Shown piece after piece: positions 16,731 to 25,566 of a DNA stretch of 64,000 nt. This DNA comes from Methylomonas methanica (GTDB taxonomy: Bacteria > Pseudomonadota > Gammaproteobacteria > Methylococcales > Methylomonadaceae): contig NZ_LUUG01000075.1 in NCBI RefSeq assembly GCF_001644035.1, forward strand, positions 1 to 64,000, in the 5' to 3' direction. The position numbers were made by a program, and so were the translations under genes. Each line of letters starts with the position of its first letter. Positions within the stretch are counted from its first letter, which is position 1. Below the pieces are notes generated by a model. That model was not told the DNA's origin. It worked only from the letters and a program-made list of their open reading frames with translations, and searched no databases.

Positions 16731-18209
16731 ATGTCTTTTACCCCTTTTAAATTACTCTCCATGCGCGGCAAGGCCAAAGTGCTGCACATGAGCTGGATCG
16801 CGTTTTTCATCAGCTTTGTTATTTGGTTCAATCATGCTTCTTTATTAGTACTGATCCAGCAAGACCTGGGGATCAGCGAAACCCAAATCGAAATTCTGTT
16901 ATTGCTGAACGTGGCGCTAACCATACCGGCCCGTGTCATCACCGGTATGCTGGTAGATAGATTCGGCGCAAAAATCAGCTATAGCGTGTTACTGGCGGTA
17001 TGCAGCATCCCCTGCTTCATGTTCGCGATGGCGGAAAATTTTGCCGAACTGGCTTGGTCGCGGTTTTTACTGGGCTTTATCGGTGCCGGCTTCGTGGTAG
17101 GCGTGCGCATCATCGGCGATTGGTTTCCGGCCAGCCAAGTTGGCACTGCGGAAGGTATTTACGCCGGTTGGGGCAATTTCGGTTCGGCGGTTGCGGCGAT
17201 TTTCCTGCCGGGATTGGCGTTTTATTTCGGCGCCGAACACGGCTGGCGTTCCGCGATTGCCTTGACCGGCGTCATCGCTTTGATCTATTCAGTCATTTAT
17301 TATTTCAGTGTGGAAAACCTGCCACCGGAAATTGCCGCATTGAAAACCCGCCGGCCGATGGCGATGGAAGTCACCAGCATCCGCGACTTGTTTTTATACA
17401 TGCTAAGTCTGGTGCCCTTGTACGCGACCATCTCCTTATTGGCCTGGAAACTGTCCACGCCGGCCACGCCGGTCCTAACCGACGGCTGGAATCTGACTAT
17501 TCATGCAGTCGTCTGGCTGCTGTTCCTGATCCACGTGTTTCAATTGGTCAACAACAACGCCGACCGCCTCAGCCAACCCATTGCCAGCATTCATCATTAT
17601 CAATACCGGCAGGTATTCATCCTGGCGATAGCCTATCTGGTTACCTTTGGCTCCAAACTGGCCGTATTATCGATGCTGCCGATGTTTTTCTTTAAGACAT
17701 TCAACGAAACCCAAGGCACCAGTATGTTGGATGCGGGGTTTTTAGCCTCCAGTTTCGTGGTGACCAACGTCATTGCCCGGCCGGCTGGCGGCTGGCTCAG
17801 TGACAAGATTGGCCGCAAATTGTCCCTGTATTTATTCGTGGCCGGCCTGGCCGGCGGTTATTGTCTAATGGCGATGATTTCCGCGCAATGGACTATCCTC
17901 GCCACAGTGGCTGTCACTTTGCTTTGCTCGATATTCATGCAAGCGGCGGAAGGCGCGATATTCGCGTTCGTGCCCCTGGTCAAACGCGCCATCACCGGCG
18001 AAGTAGCAGGCATCGTCGGCGCTTACGGCAACGCCGGCGCCATCGTCTATTTGATTTTGCTGACCTTCGTCTCCACCGGGCAATTTTTCTTAATCCTGGG
18101 CCTGTCCTGTTTCCTGTTGTTGGGATTGATTTACTATCTGGAAGAACCGAAAAATTACATCACCGAAATCATGCCTGACGGCACCTTGCTGAAAATCGCC
18201 CTGGATTGA
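16731..18209 (+). CDS. narK: NarK-type nitrate/nitrite transporter
   Basis: A 492-residue twelve-helix transporter of the nitrate/nitrite porter family. It has the two nitrate signatures, AGWGNFGSA near residue 145 and GAYGNAGAIVY near 430, and the MFS loop GMLVDRFGAKISY after TM2. Placed opposite nirBD it most likely brings in nitrate or nitrite for assimilation, or exports excess nitrite. The ORF can be extended upstream to 16632, but that extension crosses the sigma-54 promoter candidate and has no family similarity; the ATG at 16731 is preferred. The ANTAR regulator gene follows after two bases. Confidence 0.93.
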   Translation: MSFTPFKLLSMRGKAKVLHMSWIAFFISFVIWFNHASLLVLIQQDLGISETQIEILLLLNVALTIPARVITGMLVDRFGAKISYSVLLAVCSIPCFMFAMAENFAELAWSRFLLGFIGAGFVVGVRIIGDWFPASQVGTAEGIYAGWGNFGSAVAAIFLPGLAFYFGAEHGWRSAIALTGVIALIYSVIYYFSVENLPPEIAALKTRRPMAMEVTSIRDLFLYMLSLVPLYATISLLAWKLSTPATPVLTDGWNLTIHAVVWLLFLIHVFQLVNNNADRLSQPIASIHHYQYRQVFILAIAYLVTFGSKLAVLSMLPMFFFKTFNETQGTSMLDAGFLASSFVVTNVIARPAGGWLSDKIGRKLSLYLFVAGLAGGYCLMAMISAQWTILATVAVTLLCSIFMQAAEGAIFAFVPLVKRAITGEVAGIVGAYGNAGAIVYLILLTFVSTGQFFLILGLSCFLLLGLIYYLEEPKNYITEIMPDGTLLKIALD

Positions 18210-18211
18210 AC

Positions 18212-18793
18212 ATGGCAGCGCTTAATGTCTTGGTCGTCGATGAATTCGACAGCGAACCCCTGCTGGAAACCAGCTTGCGCCAACACGGCTGTGAGGTGGT
18301 AACGCTAAAACTTAAAGAACTGGACATGATGCAAATTGTCCGGACACTGAATCCCGACGTGGTGGTCTTGAATCTGTATGCCCCTAACGAGGCTGTCTTA
18401 CGCACTATCGTCGATATCAACCAAAACTGCTCACTGCCGGTCGTCATTTTCGCGGAGGATCAGCAAACCGAGACCATCAACAAGGTCATCAAAGCCGGGG
18501 TCAGCGCCTATATAGTGGATGGTCTGGATCCGAAACGTATCAAATCCATCATCGACATCGCCATAGCGCGTTTCAAGGAGCAACAAGCCTTAAAAGAGGA
18601 ATTGAAAAAAACCAAGACTCAATTGGAAGACCGCAAACTAGTGGATCGCGCCAAGGCGATTTTAATTAAGTCGCAAGGCTATACGGAAGATCAGGCTTAT
18701 CACGCTCTACGCAAACTAGCGATGGACCGCAACATCGCCATCGGCGAAATGGCCAAGAACGTCATCTCGATGGCGGAGTTGTTTAACAAATGA
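18212..18793 (+). CDS. nasT: NasT-like receiver-ANTAR antiterminator
   Basis: A 193-residue two-domain protein: a receiver-like domain (residues 1-118, LNVLVVDEFDSEPLLETSLR), a coiled-coil linker (EQQALKEELKKTKTQLEDR) and a C-terminal ANTAR RNA-binding domain (DRAKAILIKSQGYTEDQAYHALRKLAM). ANTAR proteins bind paired hexaloop hairpins and prevent formation of leader terminators; NasT-type members do this for nitrate assimilation genes. Such hairpins are present before nrtA. The position expected for the phosphorylated aspartate reads VVVLNLY, with Asn54, so phosphorylation is unlikely. The gene follows narK immediately; the usual inhibitor NasS is not in the window. The TTG six bases upstream overlaps the narK stop and is rejected as the start. 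Confidence 0.88.
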   Translation: MAALNVLVVDEFDSEPLLETSLRQHGCEVVTLKLKELDMMQIVRTLNPDVVVLNLYAPNEAVLRTIVDINQNCSLPVVIFAEDQQTETINKVIKAGVSAYIVDGLDPKRIKSIIDIAIARFKEQQALKEELKKTKTQLEDRKLVDRAKAILIKSQGYTEDQAYHALRKLAMDRNIAIGEMAKNVISMAELFNK

Positions 18794-18857
18794 TCGCTAT
18801 TTACCCGGCCTTGCTTTGCGCCGCGAGCCCTGATGTACCAGCATCTTAGAACAGCCT

Positions 18858-19721
18858 TCAACTCGCCACCGCGGGGCCTCGCAACGAACGCAGGTAATCC
18901 AAAACCCGCGCTTGCCGCCAACGGTCATCGGCAGCGCAGTCAGCGATCCGCGCGCGTTGACAAGCAAGGATAGCTTCGTCGCGGCCTTTAGCTGTCCACG
19001 GTCTTAGATCCGCTGGCGAATTCGCCAGCAGCACAGCAGCCTCCTCGTCGGGCAACGCCGGGCCGTCACGCAGCCAGGCTTCGGCCTGCTGAAAGTTGTC
19101 GCGGCACATCAGCGCAATCATATAGTCGCAGGCCGATTGCAGCCCGGACCGCAGCCGGCCTGGGCTGACCGACACCATGGGTAGCAGCGGCGCCAGCGAG
19201 GGGAACAGGTGATTGGCATAGATGGTCGCACCCCAGTACGATTCGGCGGTCCGGCGAAAATGGGCCAAGTCGCGCACCGAGACTAAACCGCTGGCAGCCA
19301 GCGACAGAATTTCCACCGGCGGTTTGTTCATGTCGACGGTATCGTTGGCAACATCGACATACAAGCCGCCGAATTGCAGCGCGTTCTGGAAATATTGTTC
19401 GCGCAACACGCCCCATACCGAGCGCACGATACCGCCTTGGGATATGAAGTCGAGCAGCACTTGTTCGATCGGCATCTCCGGTTGACGTAAGCGGGTCGCG
19501 AGCAGTGCGTAAATCTCACGGGTGATCTCCTCGCAGCGACCATAGGGATAAGGCTTGCCTGCGGCAGCCGGAAGTTGCGGCGCCAACAGCGCATCGACCT
19601 TAACTCGCAGACCCAGAAAATAAGACTGCAATGCAGCGATCCGTGCAGCCAGATAGGCGTCGGTCAATGCACTCTGTTGGGCGTCAACGGGTGCGATTTG
19701 CTGGGGAAGTAAGGGAATCAT
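18858..19721 (-). CDS. Conserved hypothetical protein
   Basis: A 287-residue soluble protein without signal peptide or membrane helix. It is rich in Ala, Leu and Arg, largely helical, and has a tyrosine/glycine-rich stretch GKPYPYGRCEEITREIYALL near residue 85 and an ISQGGIVRSVWGVLREQYFQNALQFGGLYVD block near 112-142. I recognise no family. It converges with the ANTAR regulator and precedes the chimeric CBS gene on the opposite side, separated by a short gap; no functional partner is evident. Confidence 0.65.
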   Translation of the reverse strand: MIPLLPQQIAPVDAQQSALTDAYLAARIAALQSYFLGLRVKVDALLAPQLPAAAGKPYPYGRCEEITREIYALLATRLRQPEMPIEQVLLDFISQGGIVRSVWGVLREQYFQNALQFGGLYVDVANDTVDMNKPPVEILSLAASGLVSVRDLAHFRRTAESYWGATIYANHLFPSLAPLLPMVSVSPGRLRSGLQSACDYMIALMCRDNFQQAEAWLRDGPALPDEEAAVLLANSPADLRPWTAKGRDEAILACQRARIADCAADDRWRQARVLDYLRSLRGPAVAS

Positions 19722-19766
19722 GGCAGAGCGGGATTGTCGCCGCGAATGCCAATCCTTGCAAATTAC

Positions 19767-20909
19767 TTAGAACAACTCAATCTCGGTCGAATGCCGGTCA
19801 GGTTTTGAATGTTCGACTTGCGGCTGATTTTCCGTTTCCGACAGTAATAATTTCAAGGCTGCAATTCGCTGTTTGAAACGCGTTAAACCGTCGCGCTCTT
19901 CCCGGTCGTGATGCAATCTCAAGAACGCGTGCAAGTAATTGCCGACATTTTTTGTATCCACGGCTATTTTTGCCATCATTTGGGTAACGATATCCTCAAA
20001 CTGCATCGCCATTACCCCTTCCTGAGCCAGTCGCTGGATTTCATCGGTTGCCAGGGTGATGCTACTTGAATGCCCATTAGCCTTGGATGTCATTTGGATC
20101 AATTCCTGACCTAGGCTGCCCAGGTTTTCGCGTGAACGTTCCGCCAGACTTAGATCAGTCTGCGCCGCTTGCGATACCAGCTGATCCACTTCTTGCAACG
20201 ATTGGATTATGTCATCGAGTGTGGCGCGGATTTCATCACTGAATTGACGAGTCTGGGCCGCAAGTTTTCGGACTTCATCGGCGATGGACCGCTTAATGTG
20301 AAAGGTTTTTAACTGAGCGAGCGCGTCTTGAATGGTTGAACTGACCTTGGTGGTAATGACCGGACTGTTCATATATTCCCTGAGTGGCCTGTCGGTGGTA
20401 TCAGCGGAGGAAATAAGTTTAAAAATATCCTTGGTGGTGATGATGCCTATCGGTATTTTGGATTCGACGACAATAATAGAATCTTCCATTTTCTGGAGAT
20501 GGTTGAGCACATCTTCCAAAATCCAGTCCGCAGTGAAGGTTACGGGCTCTACTCTGGTCACCAAGTCGCCGATGGTTTTTTTTTGCACCAGTACGGTAGG
20601 ATCCACCGCCGATAGAATGTCGGTATCCGTTAATATCCCGACAAGACTCTCTTTGGCGTCGACGACACCTAAATACCGATCGCCGCTGGTTTCAAGGATT
20701 TCGAATGCCGTCAGAACTCGTTCATTTTCGAAAACGCAGGTAATCTTGCGTAATGCCAATTCAGCTAAGGTAGCCTCGCTGCTGCCGCCACCGTGCAGAT
20801 GCTTCAGCAAATCTTCAACGGAAAATACAAAATATTCCTCGCCAATCTCAAGCACTACACTGCTGACATTATTGTGATCTATCAGCTGCGAAACCGAACG
20901 AATAGTCAT
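19767..20909 (-). CDS. CBS-domain / chemoreceptor-like fusion protein
   Basis: The product (380 residues from the ATG at 20909; a GTG at 20981 would add 24) has two parts. The first about 205 residues are tandem CBS domains (YLGVVDAKESLVGILTDTDIL; PIGIITTKDIFKLIS; REYMNSPVITTKVSSTIQDALAQLKTFHIKR). The sequence then jumps, in the middle of a CBS repeat, to IADEVRKLAAQTRQFSDEIRATLDDI, the signalling hairpin of methyl-accepting chemotaxis proteins, followed by a coiled coil and a MQFEDIVTQMM segment. The last CBS lacks its second half and the receptor lacks its first half, so this looks like an in-frame deletion fusion of two genes with the junction near 20290. It may be functional or a decaying remnant. 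Confidence 0.7.
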   Translation of the reverse strand: MTIRSVSQLIDHNNVSSVVLEIGEEYFVFSVEDLLKHLHGGGSSEATLAELALRKITCVFENERVLTAFEILETSGDRYLGVVDAKESLVGILTDTDILSAVDPTVLVQKKTIGDLVTRVEPVTFTADWILEDVLNHLQKMEDSIIVVESKIPIGIITTKDIFKLISSADTTDRPLREYMNSPVITTKVSSTIQDALAQLKTFHIKRSIADEVRKLAAQTRQFSDEIRATLDDIIQSLQEVDQLVSQAAQTDLSLAERSRENLGSLGQELIQMTSKANGHSSSITLATDEIQRLAQEGVMAMQFEDIVTQMMAKIAVDTKNVGNYLHAFLRLHHDREERDGLTRFKQRIAALKLLLSETENQPQVEHSKPDRHSTEIELF

Positions 20910-21054
20910 ATTTAACGTCGCTCGCAAAAGCTGTTTTTGCGCTATCGACCCCACAGTTGGAAAAATTGTAAATTCAGTCACGAGCGTCTCAAATTTGGCT
21001 ATGCCTTGCGGTTGATTCTTGCCGAAAAGTAATTTTATTGTCTGGCAAGTGGTG

Positions 21055-21738
21055 TTAAGCCGGGGATTTTTGGCGTTTCTCGCGCTTATTAATTTGTTGG
21101 GTGTTCAATATTTTCAGCGGGGGTATAGTGGCTGAATCAATAAGCCCTTGGCGGGTATTTGACTTGAATGTATCGTGCAATCTCAGTAGATCGGTGACCG
21201 ATTTGGCGTCGGTTTTACGCATTAAATTCGCGCAATGCACTTTTACGGTCTTTACAGAAATATCCAGTTTTTCGGATATTTCCTTGTTGGTATGGCCCAA
21301 CACAACCAACTCGCAAGTTTCAATTTCGCGTTTCGTCAGGTTACGGAATTGATTGTTGATAGTGACAGCGAATTCATATTCGAAAAAAGCCAGTTCAAGG
21401 CATTTGCGTATCTGTTCCAGACTAAAGGGCTTTTCAATAAAATCAAACAATCCGATTTTTATCGAACGCAAGGTTGTCGATAGATCACTTGATCGGGTGA
21501 TACAAATCCGGGGATATTCCAGTAATAAAGCAAACTCGGAACCGGACGGCGATATTTCGACCACTTCAGGGTCGAACACCATCACAAAGGCAATTTTTTT
21601 GCTGGTTAAACTCGCTTTGTTGTCGACGAGCCATCGAGACAATTCATCACGACTAGCCACGTAATCTACATTCGCTTGCAGACTTTCTCTGACCCGATTA
21701 ATACCTTTAAACGATGAGACTTCGCGGTCAGCAACCAA
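21055..21738 (-). CDS. LuxR/FixJ-type response regulator, atypical receiver
   Basis: The C-terminal half has a LuxR helix-turn-helix (LTKREIETCELVVLGHTNKEISEKLDISVKTVKVHCANLMRKT, about residues 132-175), so it binds DNA. The N-terminal part resembles a receiver domain (FDFIEKPFSLEQIRKCL with the conserved Lys), but the acidic pocket is unclear. The only in-frame start is a TTG at 21738, inside what would normally be the first beta strand (LILVADRE). An ATG in another frame at 21774 encodes MALKVLD and then stops after ten codons; a single-base frameshift would join it to LILVADRE. So the 5' end may be frameshifted. It sits just upstream of the CBS/chemoreceptor gene on the same strand. Confidence 0.7.
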   Translation of the reverse strand: MVADREVSSFKGINRVRESLQANVDYVASRDELSRWLVDNKASLTSKKIAFVMVFDPEVVEISPSGSEFALLLEYPRICITRSSDLSTTLRSIKIGLFDFIEKPFSLEQIRKCLELAFFEYEFAVTINNQFRNLTKREIETCELVVLGHTNKEISEKLDISVKTVKVHCANLMRKTDAKSVTDLLRLHDTFKSNTRQGLIDSATIPPLKILNTQQINKREKRQKSPA

Positions 21739-22015
21739 GATTAATCTATCGAGTCCAAAACCTTTAGTGCCATAGTCTGAAAAAATTGATGCAAATTCGT
21801 ACTCAAAAACGTGTCAAGTGTACGTAAGTCTTAAAGTTTGTCTATTGGGCTAAGGTCTTGGATGCCTCTACCGCTTCCCCGCTATTAAGGCTATTTTCAC
21901 GGATCGAAGAAGCAAGGCATCTTCAGCACCCGCAAATATCAAGCAAACCGTATATTTGCCGCCACCTACGTTCACGGGCGATACTTGCCGATGCTTACCC
22001 CGCAAACCGAGCGAT

Positions 22016-22651
22016 ATGAAAATCCAGACACCCTCATTGAAAGAGATCGAAACCGCAACGCTGAATCATTACAGCCAAAATGCCGAATCGTATTGGCAAG
22101 GCACCAAGGATCACGACGTTACGCAGAACTACGCGGCCTTCCTGGACGCGTTGCCGCAAGAGCTCGTATTGGATATTTTAGATTTGGGCTGCGGTCCCGG
22201 CAGAGACGTGTTCTATTTCAAGTCTTTGGGCCACAGACCGGTCGGTCTTGACGGCAGCGAGGTATTTTGCCGGATGGCGCGCGCCCACAGCGGCTGCCGG
22301 ATATTGCAGCAAAGTCTACTTAGCCTGGATCTGCCGCCACAAGGTTTCGATGGCATCTTCGCCAATGCGTCTTTATTTCATGTACCGAGCCGCGAATTAC
22401 CGAGAGTACTTAACGATCTTTACACAGCGCTAAGACCGGCAGGAGTTTTGTTTATCTCAAATCCGCGCGGTAATGGCGAAGGCTGGTCCGGGCAACGCTA
22501 CGGCCATTTCATGGAAATCGACAACAGTCGGGAGTTTTTGGCAAACGCGCAATTCGAGATACTGGACCATTACTACCGCCCGTCCGGCAAACCGAGGCAC
22601 GAGCAGCCCTGGCTGGCGATTACGGCAAGAAAACGGGATGAAAGCTGCTAG
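22016..22651 (+). CDS. SAM-dependent class I methyltransferase
   Basis: A 211-residue methyltransferase with the SAM-binding motif ILDLGCGPGRDVFYF near residue 53, an acidic end of beta-2 (VGLDGSEVF), and the motif FDGIFANASLFHVP near 110. The sequence resembles small-molecule methyltransferases of the Methyltransf_11 type; the acceptor is unknown. The ORF could extend to 21956, but the ATG at 22016 gives MKIQTPSLKEIETATLNHYSQNAE, a typical family start. It is followed by dbpA on the same strand. Confidence 0.8.
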   Translation: MKIQTPSLKEIETATLNHYSQNAESYWQGTKDHDVTQNYAAFLDALPQELVLDILDLGCGPGRDVFYFKSLGHRPVGLDGSEVFCRMARAHSGCRILQQSLLSLDLPPQGFDGIFANASLFHVPSRELPRVLNDLYTALRPAGVLFISNPRGNGEGWSGQRYGHFMEIDNSREFLANAQFEILDHYYRPSGKPRHEQPWLAITARKRDESC

Positions 22652-22781
22652 CCAGTAAGCACTGCGCTAATCCAACATCAGTCCAAAATGCTGGGCAATG
22701 CCGGGGCATTTCCCTAACTCTGTTATTATGGCCTGCCAAGTGCGCGCTATTTCGCCGCATCTCCTTGATATTAGAGTCTTT

Positions 22782-24170
22782 GTGAATACACCTGAATTTT
22801 CGTCCCTGCCGTTAAAACCCGCCCTACTGGAAAACATCGAATCGCTGGGTTACACCCACCTGACGCCCATCCAGGCCGAAAGCCTGCCGCATATTTTGGA
22901 AGGCAAGGATGTGATTGCCCAAGCCAAGACCGGCAGCGGCAAGACCGCGGCGTTTGGCATCGGTTTGTTGTCGCGGCTGGATTTGAGCATCTTTAAAGTG
23001 CAAGCCATGGTGATCTGCCCTACCCGCGAACTGGCCGATCAGGTTTGTAAGGAAATAAGACAACTAGCCCGCTTTACGCAAAACATTAAAGTCCTGGCCC
23101 TGTGCGGCGGCACACCATTTGCCCCGCAACGCAGTTCACTGGAACACGGCGTGCATGTAGTGGTGGGGACACCGGGGCGTCTGCAGGAACATCTGCAAAA
23201 AGCCAGCTTGCGCCTCGATCATTTAAAAGTGCTGGTATTGGACGAAGCAGACCGCATGCTGGACATGGGCTTTGCCGACATCATCTCCGACGTGATTTCC
23301 TATGCGCCGACGCATCGGCAAACCCTGCTGTTCTCCGCCACCTATGCCGAGCCGATACGGGCCCTGAGCCAGAAGTTTCAATTCAAACCGGTGTCGGTCA
23401 GCGTCGAAACCAGCCATCACGATAACCCTATCGAACAGCGTTTTCATCAAGTAGATAAAGCCAAGCGCTTGAACGCGCTAGGTTATTTGCTGGCTTACCA
23501 TCGCCCGGAATCGACAGTGGTGTTTTGCAATACCAAGCGCGAATGCCAGGACGTGGCGGATACATTGACCAATTGCGGCTTTTCCGTGCAGGCGCTGCAC
23601 GGCGATTTGGAGCAAAAAGACCGCGATCAAGTGCTGGTACGCTTTGCCAATAAAAGTTGCTCGATTCTGGTTGCCACCGATGTCGCCGCGCGCGGCCTGG
23701 ACATCAAAGATATGCAGGCAGTGATCAATTACGAACTGCCTTGGGACCCGGAAGTGTACGTGCACCGGATAGGCCGCACCGGCCGAGCCGGCGCGAAAGG
23801 CCTGGCGCTGAGTTTGGTCAGCGAAGCAGAGTTGAACCGGGTCAAAGCCATCGAAGAATATATTGCCGGTTCCGTAAAGTGGGACGACATCGCACCATTC
23901 AAACTCAGCAGCGAACACCGCTTCGAGCCGCCCATGGTCACACTGTGGATAGACGGCGGCCGCAAGGACAAAATGCGACCGGGCGATATTTTGGGGGCAT
24001 TGACTGGTGCTAACGGCATAGCTGGCGGCGAAGTGGGTAAGATCGACATCTTCGATAAACACGCTTATGTTGCGGTGAAGCGCAGCAGCGCCGATAAAGC
24101 CCTGACCTGTTTGCGGGCCGGCAAAATCAAAGGCCGCAATTTCAACGTGCGCAAGTCGCAATGGAATTAG
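22782..24170 (+). CDS. dbpA: ATP-dependent RNA helicase DbpA
   Basis: DbpA is a DEAD-box helicase that acts in late 50S ribosome assembly, recruited by 23S rRNA hairpin 92. Motifs in order: Q motif (THLTPIQAESLP), AKTGSGKTAAFG (Walker A), PTRELA, GTPGRL, VLDEADRMLDMGF, SAT, and HRIGRTGRAG. The C-terminal RNA-binding domain is present (KDKMRPGDILGALTG ... KGRNFNVRKSQ), which separates DbpA from other DEAD-box proteins. A GTG at 22782 gives 462 residues, close to the family norm of about 457; ATGs at 22728 and 22698 are possible longer starts. Confidence 0.93.
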   Translation: MNTPEFSSLPLKPALLENIESLGYTHLTPIQAESLPHILEGKDVIAQAKTGSGKTAAFGIGLLSRLDLSIFKVQAMVICPTRELADQVCKEIRQLARFTQNIKVLALCGGTPFAPQRSSLEHGVHVVVGTPGRLQEHLQKASLRLDHLKVLVLDEADRMLDMGFADIISDVISYAPTHRQTLLFSATYAEPIRALSQKFQFKPVSVSVETSHHDNPIEQRFHQVDKAKRLNALGYLLAYHRPESTVVFCNTKRECQDVADTLTNCGFSVQALHGDLEQKDRDQVLVRFANKSCSILVATDVAARGLDIKDMQAVINYELPWDPEVYVHRIGRTGRAGAKGLALSLVSEAELNRVKAIEEYIAGSVKWDDIAPFKLSSEHRFEPPMVTLWIDGGRKDKMRPGDILGALTGANGIAGGEVGKIDIFDKHAYVAVKRSSADKALTCLRAGKIKGRNFNVRKSQWN

Positions 24171-24393
24171 CCTAAGGGCAAGCTCTTTTTTAGAGCGTTG
24201 ATTGCAGACATCCCTTGGAACCCGCCTCGCGGGTATGGTAGCCAGAATCGGCTCAGCGGCGCCTTGCGCCGCATTTGCTAGGGCCTATCTATTTGCAACC
24301 CGGCAAATAAAAATAGCGCGCAGATAGTCGAATCGCCAAAGCCTGCTATACCTATGCCAGCCCATATCCCCTACTCTAATAAAAACTCAGCCC
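24171..24393. other. Intergenic region with short hairpins
   Basis: Downstream of dbpA there is GCTCT-tttttt-AGAGC-type weak hairpin at about 24181-24196 and a GC-rich hairpin GCGGCGC/GCGCCGC at 24256-24272, the latter without a T-run. Possible weak terminator plus an extragenic palindrome; no gene is visible. Confidence 0.4.
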
Positions 24394-25530
24394 GTGGCGC
24401 CTAAAACTCATATCAGTTACCTGGACACTATTCGCGGTCTGGCGGCCTTGGCCGTCATCAGCGAACATTTTGTTATTGCCTATGGACTACCCTGCGAAAC
24501 GCCGCTCTGTCAGCAATTACTGGATTTCTCGCCGCTGCACATCTGGTGGGACGGCTCGGCGGCGGTGTCTATGTTTTTCGTGCTCAGCGGCGTGGTGCTG
24601 TCTTTGCGCTATTTTCGCGCGGGACATATACCGGATCTCAGCGAATTTCATTTGGCGCGCTTCCTGATCAATCGGATGTTCCGGATCTGGCTGCCGTATT
24701 TGCTGGTTTTGCTGATCAGCACCGGCCTGTTCGTGAACACCTTCGACAGTGAGATACTGAGGACCAGCCTGCCTGCCACCGATTGGATAACCGGAATGTG
24801 GCATAAATTTCCGCTAACTCCCACCGATATGTTGCGCGAAAGCTTTTTATTGAAATTACCCGCCTTGATCGTACTGCTACCGCAAGCCTGGACTTTAAGT
24901 ATCGAACTGGTGTTGTCTCTGCTGTTGCCGGTAGGCTTGTTGCTGGCGGGACGCGGCACTTCTTGGCTGGTATTTTTTGGTTTGCTGGCCACCAGTCTGT
25001 TGGGAGTGTCTATTTTCTTGCTGCATTTTTTATTGGGCATGACCATTGCCAGACACTATACCGATCTAACCCACTACCTGTCCGGTCGGCGCTGGCAACG
25101 GCGTTTGCTGTTACTAGCGGGCTTAGCATTTTATACCTGCGCGACGTTTGTACCGTCTGAATTAGTGGGCGATAAAGCTGTTTGGCTGGGTTCCGGTCTG
25201 GGCGCCGGTTTGATTTTGATGTTCGTATTAGGTTCTAAAGATGCACAAAGGTTGCTGTCGCAGCCGGTGTTAAGGCAAATAGGCAAAGTGTCTTACAGCG
25301 CTTATCTCAGCCACATGGCTATCCTGATATGCCTGACGCCGCTTGTCTTAAAATTTCTGGAAGGGTTTACTGAAAACCGGTTGGCGCTTTGGTTTGGTGG
25401 CTGGCTTATTACAATCGCTTGCGTACAAGGCGTTTCCTTGTTGTTCTATCACTGGCTGGAAATACCCAGCATGCGCTTGGGGCGGCGCGTGACCGATGCA
25501 ATAGCCGCCATCGGCACGCCAACGTTATAA
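24394..25530 (+). CDS. Acyltransferase 3 family membrane protein
   Basis: A 378-residue integral membrane protein of the OafA/acyltransferase-3 type: N-terminal ISYLDTIRGLAALAVISEHF with the conserved Arg-Gly and His, SMFFVLSGVVLSLRYF near residue 60, and about ten membrane helices, ending in LSHMAILICL and FYHWLEIP. These enzymes transfer acetyl or succinyl groups to extracytoplasmic sugars of LPS, peptidoglycan or exopolysaccharide. The substrate here is unknown. The start is GTG at 24394; no better ATG is available upstream. Confidence 0.88.
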   Translation: MAPKTHISYLDTIRGLAALAVISEHFVIAYGLPCETPLCQQLLDFSPLHIWWDGSAAVSMFFVLSGVVLSLRYFRAGHIPDLSEFHLARFLINRMFRIWLPYLLVLLISTGLFVNTFDSEILRTSLPATDWITGMWHKFPLTPTDMLRESFLLKLPALIVLLPQAWTLSIELVLSLLLPVGLLLAGRGTSWLVFFGLLATSLLGVSIFLLHFLLGMTIARHYTDLTHYLSGRRWQRRLLLLAGLAFYTCATFVPSELVGDKAVWLGSGLGAGLILMFVLGSKDAQRLLSQPVLRQIGKVSYSAYLSHMAILICLTPLVLKFLEGFTENRLALWFGGWLITIACVQGVSLLFYHWLEIPSMRLGRRVTDAIAAIGTPTL

Positions 25531-25566
25531 TCCCAACCAGTCACTCCATTTCCTAGCCATTTCATC

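Noticed and set aside
23478-24161. 227-codon minus-strand ORF inside dbpA
   Set aside because: Shadow of the high-GC dbpA coding frame; no ribosome-binding site or family motif.
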